This document shows positions 1-9,184 of a DNA stretch of 64,000 bases, in pieces; within the stretch, counting starts at the first letter, position 1; each line of letters begins with the position of its first letter. Source of the DNA: Bifidobacterium moraviense. GTDB lineage: Bacteria; Actinomycetota; Actinomycetes; Actinomycetales; Bifidobacteriaceae. The notes under the pieces were generated by a model, which was not told where the DNA came from, made no database searches, and saw only the letters and a program-made list of their open reading frames with translations. The stretch spans positions 55,933 to 119,932 of the forward strand of contig NZ_JAAIIH010000006.1 of NCBI RefSeq assembly GCF_012932365.1, read 5' to 3'. The translations under genes were made by a program, and so were the position numbers.

Positions 1-83
1 TGCGCACGCTCGACGCGATGCGCGAGGACGGCGACGCCGAGGACGCCGCGAAGGACGACGCCGCGAAGGAGGATCGCGCGTGA
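1..83 (+). CDS. 3' end of an unidentified gene (partial)
   Basis: Reading from base 3, 26 codons stay open and stop at TGA 81-83. The peptide is rich in Asp, Glu, Ala and Lys, like a disordered acidic C-terminal tail. Its stop overlaps the GTG start of nudC by 4 bases (GTGA), which suggests translational coupling in one operon. Too little is present to name the product. Confidence 0.6.
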   Translation, partial: RTLDAMREDGDAEDAAKDDAAKEDRA

Positions 84-1243
84 CGACGCAGCAGACGGTG
101 CAAACGACACAGACGCAGCGGACGACTCCCGCGGCTTCCTTTTCCTCGCTGGCCCTCACGCAGGTGCTGCCGTTCCTGCCGCTCGCGCAGGGCGACATCG
201 ACTATCAGGTGTCCCGCCGCGGCGAGGAGTGGCTCATCGACGCGACGCTCGCCGAGCCGTCCACGCGCGTGATGTTCGTGGACGCCGGCCGACTCGCGGT
301 GCCGCGAGGCGAGAGCATGAAGGTGAACCAGTCGGCGGCGCGGATGCGTCTGGCCACGGTGCCGGGCGCGTACGTGGCGGCCGATCTGGCCGCGCATCCC
401 GGCGCGTTCGCGGTCTTCCTGGGCGCCTACGGCTCCGGGGAGCGGCTCGAGCACATCGTGGCCGTGGACGTGACGCGCGCCTCGCGGCCCGTCCGTGCCG
501 ACGATGCGACCGCCATCCCGCACGCGGCGAACGTGGGCGCGGACGACGCGTTCGACGCCGACGCCGACCGTCCCGGCGCGTCCGACTCCGGGCGGTCGCC
601 GTCGATCATCGAGCAGGCGCACGACCGCTTCGACTGGGTGGACCTGCGCGGCTTCGCGCCGCACGCCTCCGCGCGCGAGGCCGGACTGGCCACCAGCGCG
701 GCCAGCATCAGCATGTGGCATCGCGGCCAGCGCCACTGCCCGTGCTGCGGCGCGCCCGTCGCCCCGGCGCTGGGCGGCTGGGCGCAGCGCTGCACCAACG
801 CGGACGACGGCGAACGCATCCTCTTCCCGCGCATCGAGCCGGCGGTCATCACGGCCGTGGTGGACGCGCAGGACCGTCTGATGCTGCAGCACAACGCCGC
901 GTGGCACGGCAACCTGTATTCGGTGTCCGCTGGGTTCGTGGAGGCCGGCGAGAACCTGGAGCACGCGGCGCGCCGCGAGGCGAAGGAGGAGACCGGCGTG
1001 AGCGTGGGCGAGCTGCGGTATCTGGGCTCGCAGCCGTGGCCGTTCCCCGCCTCGCTGATGATGGCGTTCAAGGGCCGTGCGCTGGACGCGGACATCCACG
1101 TGGACGGCAAGGAGACCACCGACGCGGTGTGGATGACGCGCGACGAGTACACGCAGGCGGTGATCGCCGGACGCATGGACCCGCCCGGCAAGGCCACGAT
1201 CGCCCGCTACATGATCGAGGAATGGCTCGGGCGCGAGCTGTGA
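80..1243 (+). CDS. nudC: NAD(+) diphosphatase (NudC family Nudix hydrolase)
   Basis: This 387-residue protein should hydrolyse NAD(H) to NMN(H) and AMP, and NudC enzymes can also remove NAD caps from RNA. The Nudix box runs from about G285 (GFVEAGEN...REAKEETG), and the NudC signature SQPWPFPASLMM follows it. A zinc-ribbon-like segment precedes the Nudix fold: C220-P-C-C223 and C238 are visible, but the usual fourth cysteine is absent (RCTNADDG). The long N-terminal half is the poorly conserved NudC N-domain. GTG at 80 was chosen because AAGGAGG lies 7 nt upstream (66-72). It overlaps the upstream gene by 4 bases. Residues 155-175 form an Asp/Ser/Pro-rich insert of unknown meaning. Cytosolic. 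Confidence 0.9.
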   Translation: MTTQQTVQTTQTQRTTPAASFSSLALTQVLPFLPLAQGDIDYQVSRRGEEWLIDATLAEPSTRVMFVDAGRLAVPRGESMKVNQSAARMRLATVPGAYVAADLAAHPGAFAVFLGAYGSGERLEHIVAVDVTRASRPVRADDATAIPHAANVGADDAFDADADRPGASDSGRSPSIIEQAHDRFDWVDLRGFAPHASAREAGLATSAASISMWHRGQRHCPCCGAPVAPALGGWAQRCTNADDGERILFPRIEPAVITAVVDAQDRLMLQHNAAWHGNLYSVSAGFVEAGENLEHAARREAKEETGVSVGELRYLGSQPWPFPASLMMAFKGRALDADIHVDGKETTDAVWMTRDEYTQAVIAGRMDPPGKATIARYMIEEWLGREL

Positions 1244-1342
1244 GCGTTCACGTCCCGGGGGACGAGGAATCCGTGTGTGATCTTCGTCTCATCGGGACGC
1301 CGATCACGCCTCCGGCGAAATCCGAGGGTCACTCTCGTCGCG

Positions 1343-1381
1343 TATAGTGAACGGCAGTGTGACCTTAGTGATTGTTAAGGA
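1343..1381 (+). promoter_or_regulatory. -10 element and Shine-Dalgarno of the L,D-transpeptidase gene
   Basis: TATAGT at 1343-1348 is a good -10 hexamer. AAGGA at 1376-1381 sits 6 nt before the ATG at 1388. No convincing -35 is seen at 16-18 bp spacing. Confidence 0.45.
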
Positions 1382-1387
1382 CCAGCC

Positions 1388-3340
1388 ATGAGTGAAGAGA
1401 CGAAGCCGTTCGATCCGCAGGAGACCATGCCGATGCCGCCCGTGGGCGACACTCCGCAGCGGTTCGATTTCCAGTCGGCGGATCGCATTGCCGAGGGCGA
1501 CGAGGCCCCGACGGTGCCGTTCGTGCCGCAGATGCCGGAGATGCCCACGGTGACCATGCAGCCGATCGATGCGACGTTCGCCGAACCCGCCGCCGCGCCC
1601 GAGCCTCCCGCGCCCGCCGCTGCCGCCGCGCCGCTGCCGCAGGCCGAGCCGGTCTTCGCGCAGACCGCGGCGCAGCCGGTCATGCCGTCCGCGTCCGCCC
1701 CGGCCCCCACCACCGAGCACATCCCCGCCGTCAGGACTGCCGTCATGTCCGACTTCGAGGAGCTCTCCATGCCCGCCGGCACGCGCGCCGGCCGAGTCCG
1801 AGGCCGCGGAGGCAGCGGCTCCGGCGACGGCGCCGCCGCGCTCGCCGCCCGGCCCGGCGGCAGGCGCCACGTGGGTCTCATCGTCACGCTGTGCGTGTTC
1901 GCGGCCCTGCTGGTGGCGATGGTCGGCGGCTTCTTCGGCGCCCGCGCCTACTTCACCGACCGCGTCGCCCCCGGCGTCACCTTCGCCGGCCAGAGCCTGA
2001 CCGGCAGCACCGCGGACCAGGTCCGCGCCGTGGTGGAGTCCAAGGTGGCCGATTCCAAGGTGGCCGTCACCACCACGTCCGGCGCCTCCGTGACCGCGTC
2101 GCTCAAGGACCTCGGCGTCACCGCCGACGTGGACGCCACGGTGAACGAGCTGCTCGCGGCCAAGCCCGCGGACGGGTTCGCCGGCACGATCGCCCGCATC
2201 AACCCGTGGAGCGCGCAGGACGTGACGCTCACGCTCTCCACCGACAAGTCCACGCTCGCCACCTACCTCACCGGCGAGCTCGTGCACTCCGACCAGCAGG
2301 CCGTCGCCTCCTCCGTGGCCTACGACGAGGCGAGCAAGCAGTACGTGGCCACCACCGGCAAGGAGGGCCAGACCCCGGATCCCAAGCCGGTGGAGCAGGC
2401 CATCGCCTCCCTCGCCGCCGCGCCCGGCACCACGGTGAACGCCAGCGTGGACTACGAGTCCGTGGCCATGCCCATCACCGGCGAGACCGCGCAGCAGGCC
2501 GCCGCGGAGGGCAACAAGCGCCTTGCCTCCAAGCTCGTGGTGAACAACGGCGCCAAGCAGAGCTTCACGGTCCCGGCCGAGGAGATCGCCAAGTGGATCT
2601 CCTTCGACGCCGACCCCGAGGCCGGCACCATCGCCGTGAAGTACGACGATCAGGCCGTCAGGACGTACCTCGCCTCCCAGCTGCCGGACGCCCTCAAGCA
2701 GGACATGGTCAAGGCCTCCGTGGTGACCGACAAGAACGGCAAGGTGCTCATGAACACCGTGCAGGGCGTGGACGGCGTGAACGTGACCGACACCGCCGAC
2801 GCCGCCGCGCAGGTGATCGACGCGCTGCACAACGGCGCCGACGTCACCGCCACCGCCAAGACCGAGGTCACCAAGTACGAGACCGAGACGCGCGTGGTGG
2901 ACTACACCAGCCCCAACGGCGACCCGCACATGGTGGTCAACCTCAGCGAGCAGAAGGCCTACGGCTACCGCGGCTCCACGCTCGTGGCCACGTTCAACAT
3001 CTCCTCCGGCAAGCCGTCCACCCCGTCCGACAACGGCACGTTCTTCGTGTACGTCAAGTACGAGTCCAAGACCATGCGCGGCGCCGACTACGTGAGCCCC
3101 AACGTCCCGTACGCCACGTTCTACAACGGCGGCGAGGCGTTCCACGCGGCCAAGTGGAACCCGGACGGCATCGCGTCCGGCCAGCCGCGCTCGCACGGCT
3201 GCATCAACATGAACCTGGCCGACGCCAAGTGGGTGTACGACAACATGCCCGTGGGCGCGATGGTCGAGGTGGTCGGCAGCACGCCGGCGTCCGTGAACCC
3301 GGCCGATCCGAACGCCTACGGCACCCCCGTGCGCAGCTGA
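1388..3340 (+). CDS. membrane-anchored L,D-transpeptidase (YkuD domain)
   Basis: A 650-residue cell-wall enzyme expected to form 3-3 cross-links in peptidoglycan or attach proteins to it. Residues 1-155 are a Pro/Ala/Glu-rich cytoplasmic region. A single membrane span lies at about 160-182 (VGLIVTLCVFAALLVAMVGG), giving an N-in, C-out topology. Residues about 190-500 look like tandem PG-binding-4 modules, the usual companion of this domain. The YkuD domain occupies about 515-640, with the catalytic motif SHGCINM and Cys605. The start is supported by AAGGA 6 nt upstream. The gene is probably monocistronic, because the next gene carries its own promoter. The long Pro/Ala-rich N-terminus is typical of high-GC actinobacterial versions; its role is unknown. 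Confidence 0.9.
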   Translation: MSEETKPFDPQETMPMPPVGDTPQRFDFQSADRIAEGDEAPTVPFVPQMPEMPTVTMQPIDATFAEPAAAPEPPAPAAAAAPLPQAEPVFAQTAAQPVMPSASAPAPTTEHIPAVRTAVMSDFEELSMPAGTRAGRVRGRGGSGSGDGAAALAARPGGRRHVGLIVTLCVFAALLVAMVGGFFGARAYFTDRVAPGVTFAGQSLTGSTADQVRAVVESKVADSKVAVTTTSGASVTASLKDLGVTADVDATVNELLAAKPADGFAGTIARINPWSAQDVTLTLSTDKSTLATYLTGELVHSDQQAVASSVAYDEASKQYVATTGKEGQTPDPKPVEQAIASLAAAPGTTVNASVDYESVAMPITGETAQQAAAEGNKRLASKLVVNNGAKQSFTVPAEEIAKWISFDADPEAGTIAVKYDDQAVRTYLASQLPDALKQDMVKASVVTDKNGKVLMNTVQGVDGVNVTDTADAAAQVIDALHNGADVTATAKTEVTKYETETRVVDYTSPNGDPHMVVNLSEQKAYGYRGSTLVATFNISSGKPSTPSDNGTFFVYVKYESKTMRGADYVSPNVPYATFYNGGEAFHAAKWNPDGIASGQPRSHGCINMNLADAKWVYDNMPVGAMVEVVGSTPASVNPADPNAYGTPVRS

Positions 3341-3380
3341 GCGCGGCGGGTCGCGGGAGGCGCGGCCGGATGGCGGCGTC

Positions 3381-3409
3381 TTCACGCAATCATCACGCCG
3401 TGTTATGGT
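3381..3409 (+). promoter_or_regulatory. leaderless promoter of gcvH
   Basis: TTCACG (3381-3386), 17 bp, then TATGGT (3404-3409). The ATG of gcvH begins 6 nt after the -10, so transcription should start at or next to the start codon. No Shine-Dalgarno is present. Confidence 0.6.
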
Positions 3410-3415
3410 GTCGGT

Positions 3416-3817
3416 ATGAGCGATGAAGACAACAAGCCGCTGAACCTCGACATCCCCGACCACCTGTCGTACTCCGAGGACCACGTGTGGGTGGACCAGT
3501 CGGCCGAGCCGTCGGTCGTGGGCGTGACCGACTACGCCGTGAGCCAGCTGGGCGATCTGGTGTTCATCGATCTGCCCGAGCCCGGCACGCAGGTGCAGGC
3601 CGGCGACGAGATGCTCGAGCTGGAATCCGCCAAGGCCGTGGAGCCGGTGATCGCGCCGGTGGCCGGCACCATCCGCTACGTCAACCAGGGCGCCGCCGAC
3701 GATCCGAGCGTGGTCAACAACGACCCGTACGGCGAAGGCTGGCTGGTGAAGATCGAACTGGACGACGACGAGCCCGAACTGCTCGACGCCGAGGGCTACG
3801 CCAAGCTCATCCGATAG
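3416..3817 (+). CDS. gcvH: glycine cleavage system H protein (lipoyl carrier)
   Basis: A 133-residue protein of normal GcvH length. The lipoyl attachment motif LELESAKAVEPV places the modified lysine at K73, followed by the typical IAPVAGTI and DPYGEGWLVKIEL segments. GcvH carries the methylamine group in glycine cleavage. No P, T or L protein is encoded nearby, so here it may act mainly as a lipoate acceptor or relay; that is inference. A lipoate-protein ligase gene lies 5.4 kb downstream (9185-10516). The start follows a leaderless promoter. The next gene begins 27 nt after its stop, so the two probably form an operon. Confidence 0.92.
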   Translation: MSDEDNKPLNLDIPDHLSYSEDHVWVDQSAEPSVVGVTDYAVSQLGDLVFIDLPEPGTQVQAGDEMLELESAKAVEPVIAPVAGTIRYVNQGAADDPSVVNNDPYGEGWLVKIELDDDEPELLDAEGYAKLIR

Positions 3818-3844
3818 GCGGTCCGGCAGACGAATAGGCACGAC

Positions 3845-5056
3845 ATGAGCGATCCGAAGCACATGCGCGGCGAACGTCACGAACGCCACGAGCAGCGTCC
3901 CATCCGCGCGCGGCGCACCACCACCATCGTGGACGCCGCGTCGTGGCGCGAGCGCATCGAGAACCAGCCCATCATGGTGCGCGCCGGGCGGCGGCTCATC
4001 ACCCGCGGGTTCGGCCTGTGGACCATGCTCTCCTCCCTGTTCACCACCCAGCTGGGGTGGTACCCGCGCGTGGAACCCTACGTGGGCTACGGCACCGAGG
4101 ACTACTCGCGCCTGATCTGCCGCACCGTGCGCGCCCCGGAGAAGGGCGAGGCCGGCACCCTGATGCGCGGCATCCGCGGCATGCTCACCGTGCCCGCGCC
4201 GCACACGCAGGTGCGCATCCGCGTGGACGAGCGCCCGCTGGAGACCGTGCAGCTGGGCGCCTCCGAGGTGTACGACCGCGTGGACCCCGCGCGCTCGCAG
4301 CCCAGCCGCTTCGCCGTGTCCGACGACGCCGGCTACCTCGATCTGGTGGCGGACCACCATCTGGCCCCCGGCAAGCATCAGGTGGCGTACAGCGTGGAAC
4401 GCCGGCACGACGTGACCGCCCCGCTGTTCACCATCCCGTCCACCGCGCAGGTGGGCATCATCTCCGACGTGGACGATACGATCATGGTCACGCAGGCCCC
4501 CACGCTGTGGAAGGCCGCGTACAACCTGCTGTTCCTCAACCCGCGCAAGCGCGCCGTGGTGCCGGGCATGAACGTGCTGTTCGCCAAGATCGCGGACATC
4601 TTCCCGGACGCGCCGTTCTTCTACCTGTCCACCTCGCCGTGGAACGTGGAGACCTCCATCCGGCACTTCATCCGGTACCAGGGCTACCCGGAGGGTCCGC
4701 TGCTGCTGCGCGACCTGGACCCCCGCCCCAAGACGTTCATCCCCTCCGGCGTGCAGCACAAGCTCGAGTTCGCCGAACAGCTCATGGCGGACTTCCCGCA
4801 CATGCGCTTCATTCTCATCGGCGACGACGGCCAGAAGGACCCCACCACGTACGCCACCATCGCCAAGCGCTACCCGGGGCGCGTGATCTGCATCGGCATC
4901 CGCCAGCTCACGCCCAAGGAATCGCCGATGGTTCCGCAGTTCGCCGGCGTCACCGCCACGCAGCCGATCCCCGTCACCGACGTGCCCGTGTTCACCGGCA
5001 CCACCGGATCGAACCTCATGAAGACGATGCTGCCGTATCTGCGGCACAACGCATAG
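3845..5056 (+). CDS. App1-family phosphatidate phosphatase-like protein (DUF2183)
   Basis: A 403-residue protein. The C-terminal half is an App1 catalytic (HAD-like) domain: D208-V-D-D-T-I is the nucleophile motif, followed by YLSTSPWN, the family lipid-phosphatase segment LLLRDLDPRPKTFIPSG, and FILIGDDGQKDP as the HAD acidic motif. Yeast App1 dephosphorylates phosphatidic acid. Bacterial members are mostly uncharacterised, so the substrate is unproven. Residues 1-30 are Arg/His-rich, and a hydrophobic stretch near 55-75 may contact the membrane. It follows gcvH by 27 nt and shows no promoter or strong Shine-Dalgarno of its own. No functional link with GcvH is evident. Confidence 0.78.
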   Translation: MSDPKHMRGERHERHEQRPIRARRTTTIVDAASWRERIENQPIMVRAGRRLITRGFGLWTMLSSLFTTQLGWYPRVEPYVGYGTEDYSRLICRTVRAPEKGEAGTLMRGIRGMLTVPAPHTQVRIRVDERPLETVQLGASEVYDRVDPARSQPSRFAVSDDAGYLDLVADHHLAPGKHQVAYSVERRHDVTAPLFTIPSTAQVGIISDVDDTIMVTQAPTLWKAAYNLLFLNPRKRAVVPGMNVLFAKIADIFPDAPFFYLSTSPWNVETSIRHFIRYQGYPEGPLLLRDLDPRPKTFIPSGVQHKLEFAEQLMADFPHMRFILIGDDGQKDPTTYATIAKRYPGRVICIGIRQLTPKESPMVPQFAGVTATQPIPVTDVPVFTGTTGSNLMKTMLPYLRHNA

Positions 5057-5094
5057 GGCGAACGCATAGGGCGCCGGTGTAGCATGAGGGCACT

Positions 5095-7440
5095 ATGACC
5101 GATATGCCTTCGTACCCCAGCGCCGCGGTGGAGCCGCACGAGCGCGTCTTCCACGGCGACACGTTCGTCGACCCCTACGAGTGGATGCGCAACAAGGACG
5201 ATCCGCGCACGCAGGCGTACGTGCGCGAGCAGAACGCCTTCACCGACGCGCGCATGGCGCCGCTCGCCGGACTGCGCACGCGGCTGTTCGAGGAGCTCAA
5301 GTCGCGCGTGGAGCAGACCGACATGTCCGTGCCCACGCGCATCAACGACTACTGGTACTTCGCGCGCACGCAGGAGGGCAAGCAGTACGCCGCGCAGTGC
5401 CGCATCCCCATCGCCGGACCGGACGACTGGACGCCGCCCGAGGTGGACCCCAAGGCCGAGCCCGGCTCGCTGCCCGGCGAGCAGGTGATCTTCGACGCCA
5501 ACCGCGAGGCCGAAGGCCACGACTTCTTCCGCCTCGGCGGGCTCGACCTGAGCCGTGACGGGCGCTGGATGCTCTACGGCGTGGACTTCACCGGAGACGA
5601 GCGCTACGACCTCAGGATCCGGGACCTGAGCACCGGCGAGGACCTGCCGGAGACCATCGAGCAGGTGTCCGCGGGCGGCTGCCTCACCCCGGACGGCCGG
5701 TGGGCGTTCTACGTGAAGGTGGACGACGCGTGGCGCCCGTACGCGATCTGGCGCCACCGCGTGGGCACGCCCGCGTCCGAGGACGTGGAGGCGTGGCGCG
5801 AGGACGACGAGCGGTTCTGGGCCGGCGTGGGGCTGAGCTTCGACGAGCGCAACATCGTGATCGGCACCGGGTCCAAGACCACCACCGAGGTGCTCACCCT
5901 GCCCGTGGACGACCCCACCGGCACGTTCACGCCGTTCATCCCGCGCCGCGAGGGCGTGGAGTACGACGTGAGCTTCGCGCGGTTCGAGGGCGCGGGCGAC
6001 GCCGGCGAGGACGTGCCGGTGGCCGTGGTGTACCACAACGTGAGCAACCCGAACTTCCAGATCAACGTGATCGACATGCGCCGGCACGAGCCGCCGTACG
6101 ACTTGGACGAGGGCACCGTGGTGGCGTCCGGCTCGCCGTACGGCTGCGAGACCGGCGGGCAGTACGCCGGCATGCCGGTGGGACGCCCGTGGCATCATCC
6201 GGGCAATCCGACGGTTCTCGACGGGGCGCGCGGCCTCGGCATCGAGGGCATCGCCATCCACCGGCACTTCGTGCTGCTCTCCTACCGCGCGGACGGCCTG
6301 CCGCATCTGGCGGTGATGACCAAGGACCGCGCCGTGGAGGACTGGAAGGCCGACCGTCCCTGGCGCTTCGAGGAGGTGCGACCGCATCCCGCGCCGGAAT
6401 CCACCGCCAAGCCGTGGGCCGAGCGCCTGTATTCGATCGGCGCGAGCGGCAACCCGTCGTACGAGGCGCCGCGCCTGCGCTACTCGTTCGGCAGCTACAC
6501 GCTGCCCGGCGAGCTGCACGAGCTCGATCCGGCCACCGGCGCCGACGTGCTGCTCAAGCGCGCGCAGGTCCTGGGCGACTTCAGCGCCGACGACTACGTG
6601 GAGCACCGGCTGTGGATCACCGCGCGCGACGGCGAGAAGATCCCCGTCTCGCTGGTGTGGAAGCCGTCCGTCTGCCATCCGCAGATCGAGGGGCGGCCGG
6701 CGCCGACGTTCATCACCGGCTACGGCGCGTACGAGATCAGCTCCGACCCGCACTTCGCGGTCTCGCGCCTGAGCCTCATGGACCGCGGCGTGCTGTACGC
6801 GGTGGTGCACGTGCGCGGCGGCGGCGAGATGGGCCGCGCGTGGTACGAGCAGGGGCGCAGGCTCAAGAAGCGCCACAGCTTCGAGGACTTCGTGGACGCC
6901 ACGCGCGTGCTGCAGGACCAGGGGTGGGCCGATCGCACCCGCACCGTGGCCAACGGCGGCTCCGCGGGCGGTCTGCTCATGGGCGCGGTGGCCAACATGG
7001 CGCCGGACCTGTACGCGGGCATCGAGGCGGACGTGCCGTTCGTGGACGCGCTGACGTCGATCCTCGACCCGGACCTGCCGCTGACCGTGACCGAATGGGA
7101 CGAGTGGGGCGACCCGTTGCACGAAGCGCAGGTGTACGACTACATGAAGTCGTACACGCCGTACGAGAACGTGCCCACGGCCGCCGAGCGCCGCGAACGG
7201 TTCGGCACCGACCACTTCCCGAAGATCTTCGTCACCACGTCGATGAACGACACGCGCGTGCTGTACGTGGAGCCGCTCAAGTGGATCGCGCGCCTGCAGG
7301 AGCCCGAGGTGGGCGCGGACGCGATCGTGAAGATCGAGGTGGAAGCCGGGCACGGCGGCATCACCGGGCGCTACAAGCAGTGGGAGGAGGTCTCCTACGA
7401 GAACGCGTGGTGCCTGGCCGCGATGGGCATCCGCGAGTAG
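5095..7440 (+). CDS. ptrB: oligopeptidase B-like serine peptidase (S9 family)
   Basis: A 781-residue cytosolic peptidase, slightly longer than E. coli PtrB. The N-terminal part, about 70-450, is the seven-bladed propeller that limits access to small peptides. The C-terminal alpha/beta hydrolase carries the triad S623 (GGSAGG), D719 (MNDTRVLY) and H753 (AGHGGITGRY). The family cleaves after basic residues in oligopeptides. TAGCAT at 5080-5085 lies 9 nt before the ATG with no Shine-Dalgarno, so the transcript is probably leaderless. It follows the App1-like gene by 38 nt but appears to be transcribed on its own. Confidence 0.9.
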   Translation: MTDMPSYPSAAVEPHERVFHGDTFVDPYEWMRNKDDPRTQAYVREQNAFTDARMAPLAGLRTRLFEELKSRVEQTDMSVPTRINDYWYFARTQEGKQYAAQCRIPIAGPDDWTPPEVDPKAEPGSLPGEQVIFDANREAEGHDFFRLGGLDLSRDGRWMLYGVDFTGDERYDLRIRDLSTGEDLPETIEQVSAGGCLTPDGRWAFYVKVDDAWRPYAIWRHRVGTPASEDVEAWREDDERFWAGVGLSFDERNIVIGTGSKTTTEVLTLPVDDPTGTFTPFIPRREGVEYDVSFARFEGAGDAGEDVPVAVVYHNVSNPNFQINVIDMRRHEPPYDLDEGTVVASGSPYGCETGGQYAGMPVGRPWHHPGNPTVLDGARGLGIEGIAIHRHFVLLSYRADGLPHLAVMTKDRAVEDWKADRPWRFEEVRPHPAPESTAKPWAERLYSIGASGNPSYEAPRLRYSFGSYTLPGELHELDPATGADVLLKRAQVLGDFSADDYVEHRLWITARDGEKIPVSLVWKPSVCHPQIEGRPAPTFITGYGAYEISSDPHFAVSRLSLMDRGVLYAVVHVRGGGEMGRAWYEQGRRLKKRHSFEDFVDATRVLQDQGWADRTRTVANGGSAGGLLMGAVANMAPDLYAGIEADVPFVDALTSILDPDLPLTVTEWDEWGDPLHEAQVYDYMKSYTPYENVPTAAERRERFGTDHFPKIFVTTSMNDTRVLYVEPLKWIARLQEPEVGADAIVKIEVEAGHGGITGRYKQWEEVSYENAWCLAAMGIRE

Positions 7441-7486
7441 CGTCGCCCGGCGGCGCGCTGCCGCGTTGTGCTGCCGCGTGGTGCTG

Positions 7487-7620
7487 TGCATATCTGCCTA
7501 TCCTTGGCTCGAATATCGCAAGGATCTGCAGATATGCATGCTGAGCGGCCGATTCGGGGCTGGTACGACGCAGATCTGCCGATTCCTTGAATTTCGATGC
7601 CAAGGATTGGCAGATATGCG
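7487..7620. repeat. double-hairpin dispersed repeat, copy A
   Basis: Two hairpins lie in the 295-bp gap after ptrB. Hairpin 1 has perfect 11-bp arms TGCATATCTGC (7487-7497) and GCAGATATGCA (7528-7538), with a second paired TCCTTG/CAAGGA block inside. Hairpin 2 pairs ATCTGCC...TTCCTTG (about 7573-7589) with CAAGGATTGGCAGAT (7601-7615). A 32-nt linker separates them. The same layout and core sequence recur at 17124-17255, as in REP/BIME-type elements. The rest of the gap holds no gene. Confidence 0.75.
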
Positions 7621-7721
7621 GTGCGGGGCCGCGCAGGCCGATGGGTCTCCGGCCGGCAGCCCGCCACGGATGCGCGTGTCCACAGGCTGAGCGCGTCCCG
7701 TTCGACCAATGGATGCGCGAG

Positions 7722-7727
7722 TAGTCT
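7722..7727 (+). promoter_or_regulatory. probable leaderless -10 of leuB
   Basis: TAGTCT ends 8 nt before the ATG at 7736, and TTCGAC lies about 15 bp upstream of it. No Shine-Dalgarno is visible. This supports the start at 7736 over an in-frame ATG at 7709. Confidence 0.4.
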
Positions 7728-7735
7728 CGCGTGCT

Positions 7736-8767
7736 ATGAGCAAGACATACACCATCGCGGTCATCCCCGGCGACGGCATCGGCAAGGAAGTCACTCCCTG
7801 GGCCCAGGCCGCGCTCGAGAAGGCCGCCGAAGGCGAAGCGGCCTTCACGTACGAACACTTCGATCTCGGCGCCGAGCGCTACCTGCGCGACGGCGCGATC
7901 CTTCCCGAGGAGGAAGAGGAGCGCATCAAGGCCACCGACGCCATCCTGCTGGGCGCCGTGGGCGACCCGCGCATCAAGGCCGGCATCCTGGAGCGCGGCC
8001 TGCTGCTGAAGCTCCGCTTCGATCTGGACCAGTACGTCAACCTGCGCCCGTCCAAGCTGTACAAGGGCGTCACGTCGCCGCTGGCCAACCCGGGCGACAT
8101 CGACTTCGTCGTCGTGCGCGAAGGCACCGAAGGCCTGTACTGCGGCGCCGGCGGCGCGGTCCGTCGCGATACGCCCGCCGAGGTCGCCACCGAGGTGTCG
8201 ATCAACACTGCGTACGGCGTGGAGCGCGTGGTGCGTTACGCGTTCCAGCTGGCCATGAAGCGCCGCAAGCACATCACGCTCGTGCACAAGAAGAACGTGC
8301 TCGTCAACGCCGGCGACATGTGGCAGCGCATCGTCGACCGCGTCGGCAAGGAGTATCCCGAGGTTACGCACGACTACTCGCACATCGACGCCGCGACCAT
8401 CTACCTCGTGTCCGATCCGTCGCGCTTCGATGTGATCCTCACCGACAACCTCTTCGGCGACATTCTCACCGACGAGGCCGGCGCCGTGGTGGGCGGCGTG
8501 GGCTACTCCGCGTCCGGCTGCATCAACGCGTCCAACGAGTACCCGTCCATGTTCGAGCCGATCCACGGTTCCGCGCCGGACATCGCCGGCAAGGGCATCG
8601 CCAATCCGACCGCCGCGATCCTGTCCGCCGCGATGCTGCTGCGCCACCTCGGCTTCGACGAGGCCGCTGCGAAGATCGACGCCGCCGTGGAGGCGGACAT
8701 CGAGGAGCTCGGCTCCACGCAGCGCTCCACCGAACAGGTCGGCAAGGACATCCTCGCGCGCATCTGA
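7736..8767 (+). CDS. leuB: 3-isopropylmalate dehydrogenase
   Basis: A 343-residue NAD-dependent beta-decarboxylating dehydrogenase of leucine biosynthesis, converting 3-isopropylmalate to 2-ketoisocaproate. The N-terminus has the dinucleotide-binding start [15 protein letters not shown]. The substrate region shows [16 protein letters not shown], and the family C-terminal signature [20 protein letters not shown] is intact. Length and motifs favour LeuB over isocitrate or tartrate dehydrogenases. The gene stands alone with its own probable leaderless promoter and its own terminator (8797-8827); no other leu gene is nearby. Confidence 0.92.
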   Translation: MSKTYTIAVIPGDGIGKEVTPWAQAALEKAAEGEAAFTYEHFDLGAERYLRDGAILPEEEEERIKATDAILLGAVGDPRIKAGILERGLLLKLRFDLDQYVNLRPSKLYKGVTSPLANPGDIDFVVVREGTEGLYCGAGGAVRRDTPAEVATEVSINTAYGVERVVRYAFQLAMKRRKHITLVHKKNVLVNAGDMWQRIVDRVGKEYPEVTHDYSHIDAATIYLVSDPSRFDVILTDNLFGDILTDEAGAVVGGVGYSASGCINASNEYPSMFEPIHGSAPDIAGKGIANPTAAILSAAMLLRHLGFDEAAAKIDAAVEADIEELGSTQRSTEQVGKDILARI

Positions 8768-8796
8768 CCGGCGCCGACCCGGCGACGTGATACGAC

Positions 8797-8827
8797 AACG
8801 GACATCTGCCTCGTGCAGGTGTCCGTT
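8797..8827 (+). terminator. terminator hairpin after leuB
   Basis: Arms AACGGACATCTGC (8797-8809) and GCAGGTGTCCGTT (8815-8827) form a 13-bp stem with one G-T pair, a 5-nt loop and a short T run. The right arm is also the start of the first unit of the following tandem repeat. Confidence 0.65.
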
Positions 8828-9000
8828 TCTGTACGGGTTCGTACGATTTGCGCCGCTGAGGGGTGGTGAGCGTCCGTTTGTGTATCGTCTCGTACGGTTT
8901 GCGCCGCTGGGGAACGATTGGCGTCCGTTGTTGTATCGGCCCGTACGATTTCCGCCGCGGAGGTCTTCCGGCGTCCGGTTGCGTATGCGCGTATACGCAG
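8819..9000. repeat. 51-bp tandem repeat, three units plus a decaying fourth
   Basis: Units begin at 8819, 8870, 8921 and 8971. Each starts near G(T/C)GTCCGTT, has a CGTACG(A/G)TTT core about 22 nt in, and continues with CGCCGC. Identity falls along the array and the fourth unit is only partial. The units abut without spacers. The rest of the gap to 9184 shows nothing recognisable. Confidence 0.7.
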
Positions 9001-9184
9001 ATGCAGGTTGAGACGGGCGGCCGGTCGGGTGCGGCGGCAGAAGGCGGCCGACGCCGACAGTACATACACGCCGTCGTTCGCATAGGCAGCCCATATATAA
9101 GGTGCGGCCGCAGACGCGCGGCGGTGCGTCAGATGGACATCGGACGATGTCAACCAGACGGATGGACCGTCGCGGATGCGGAAG

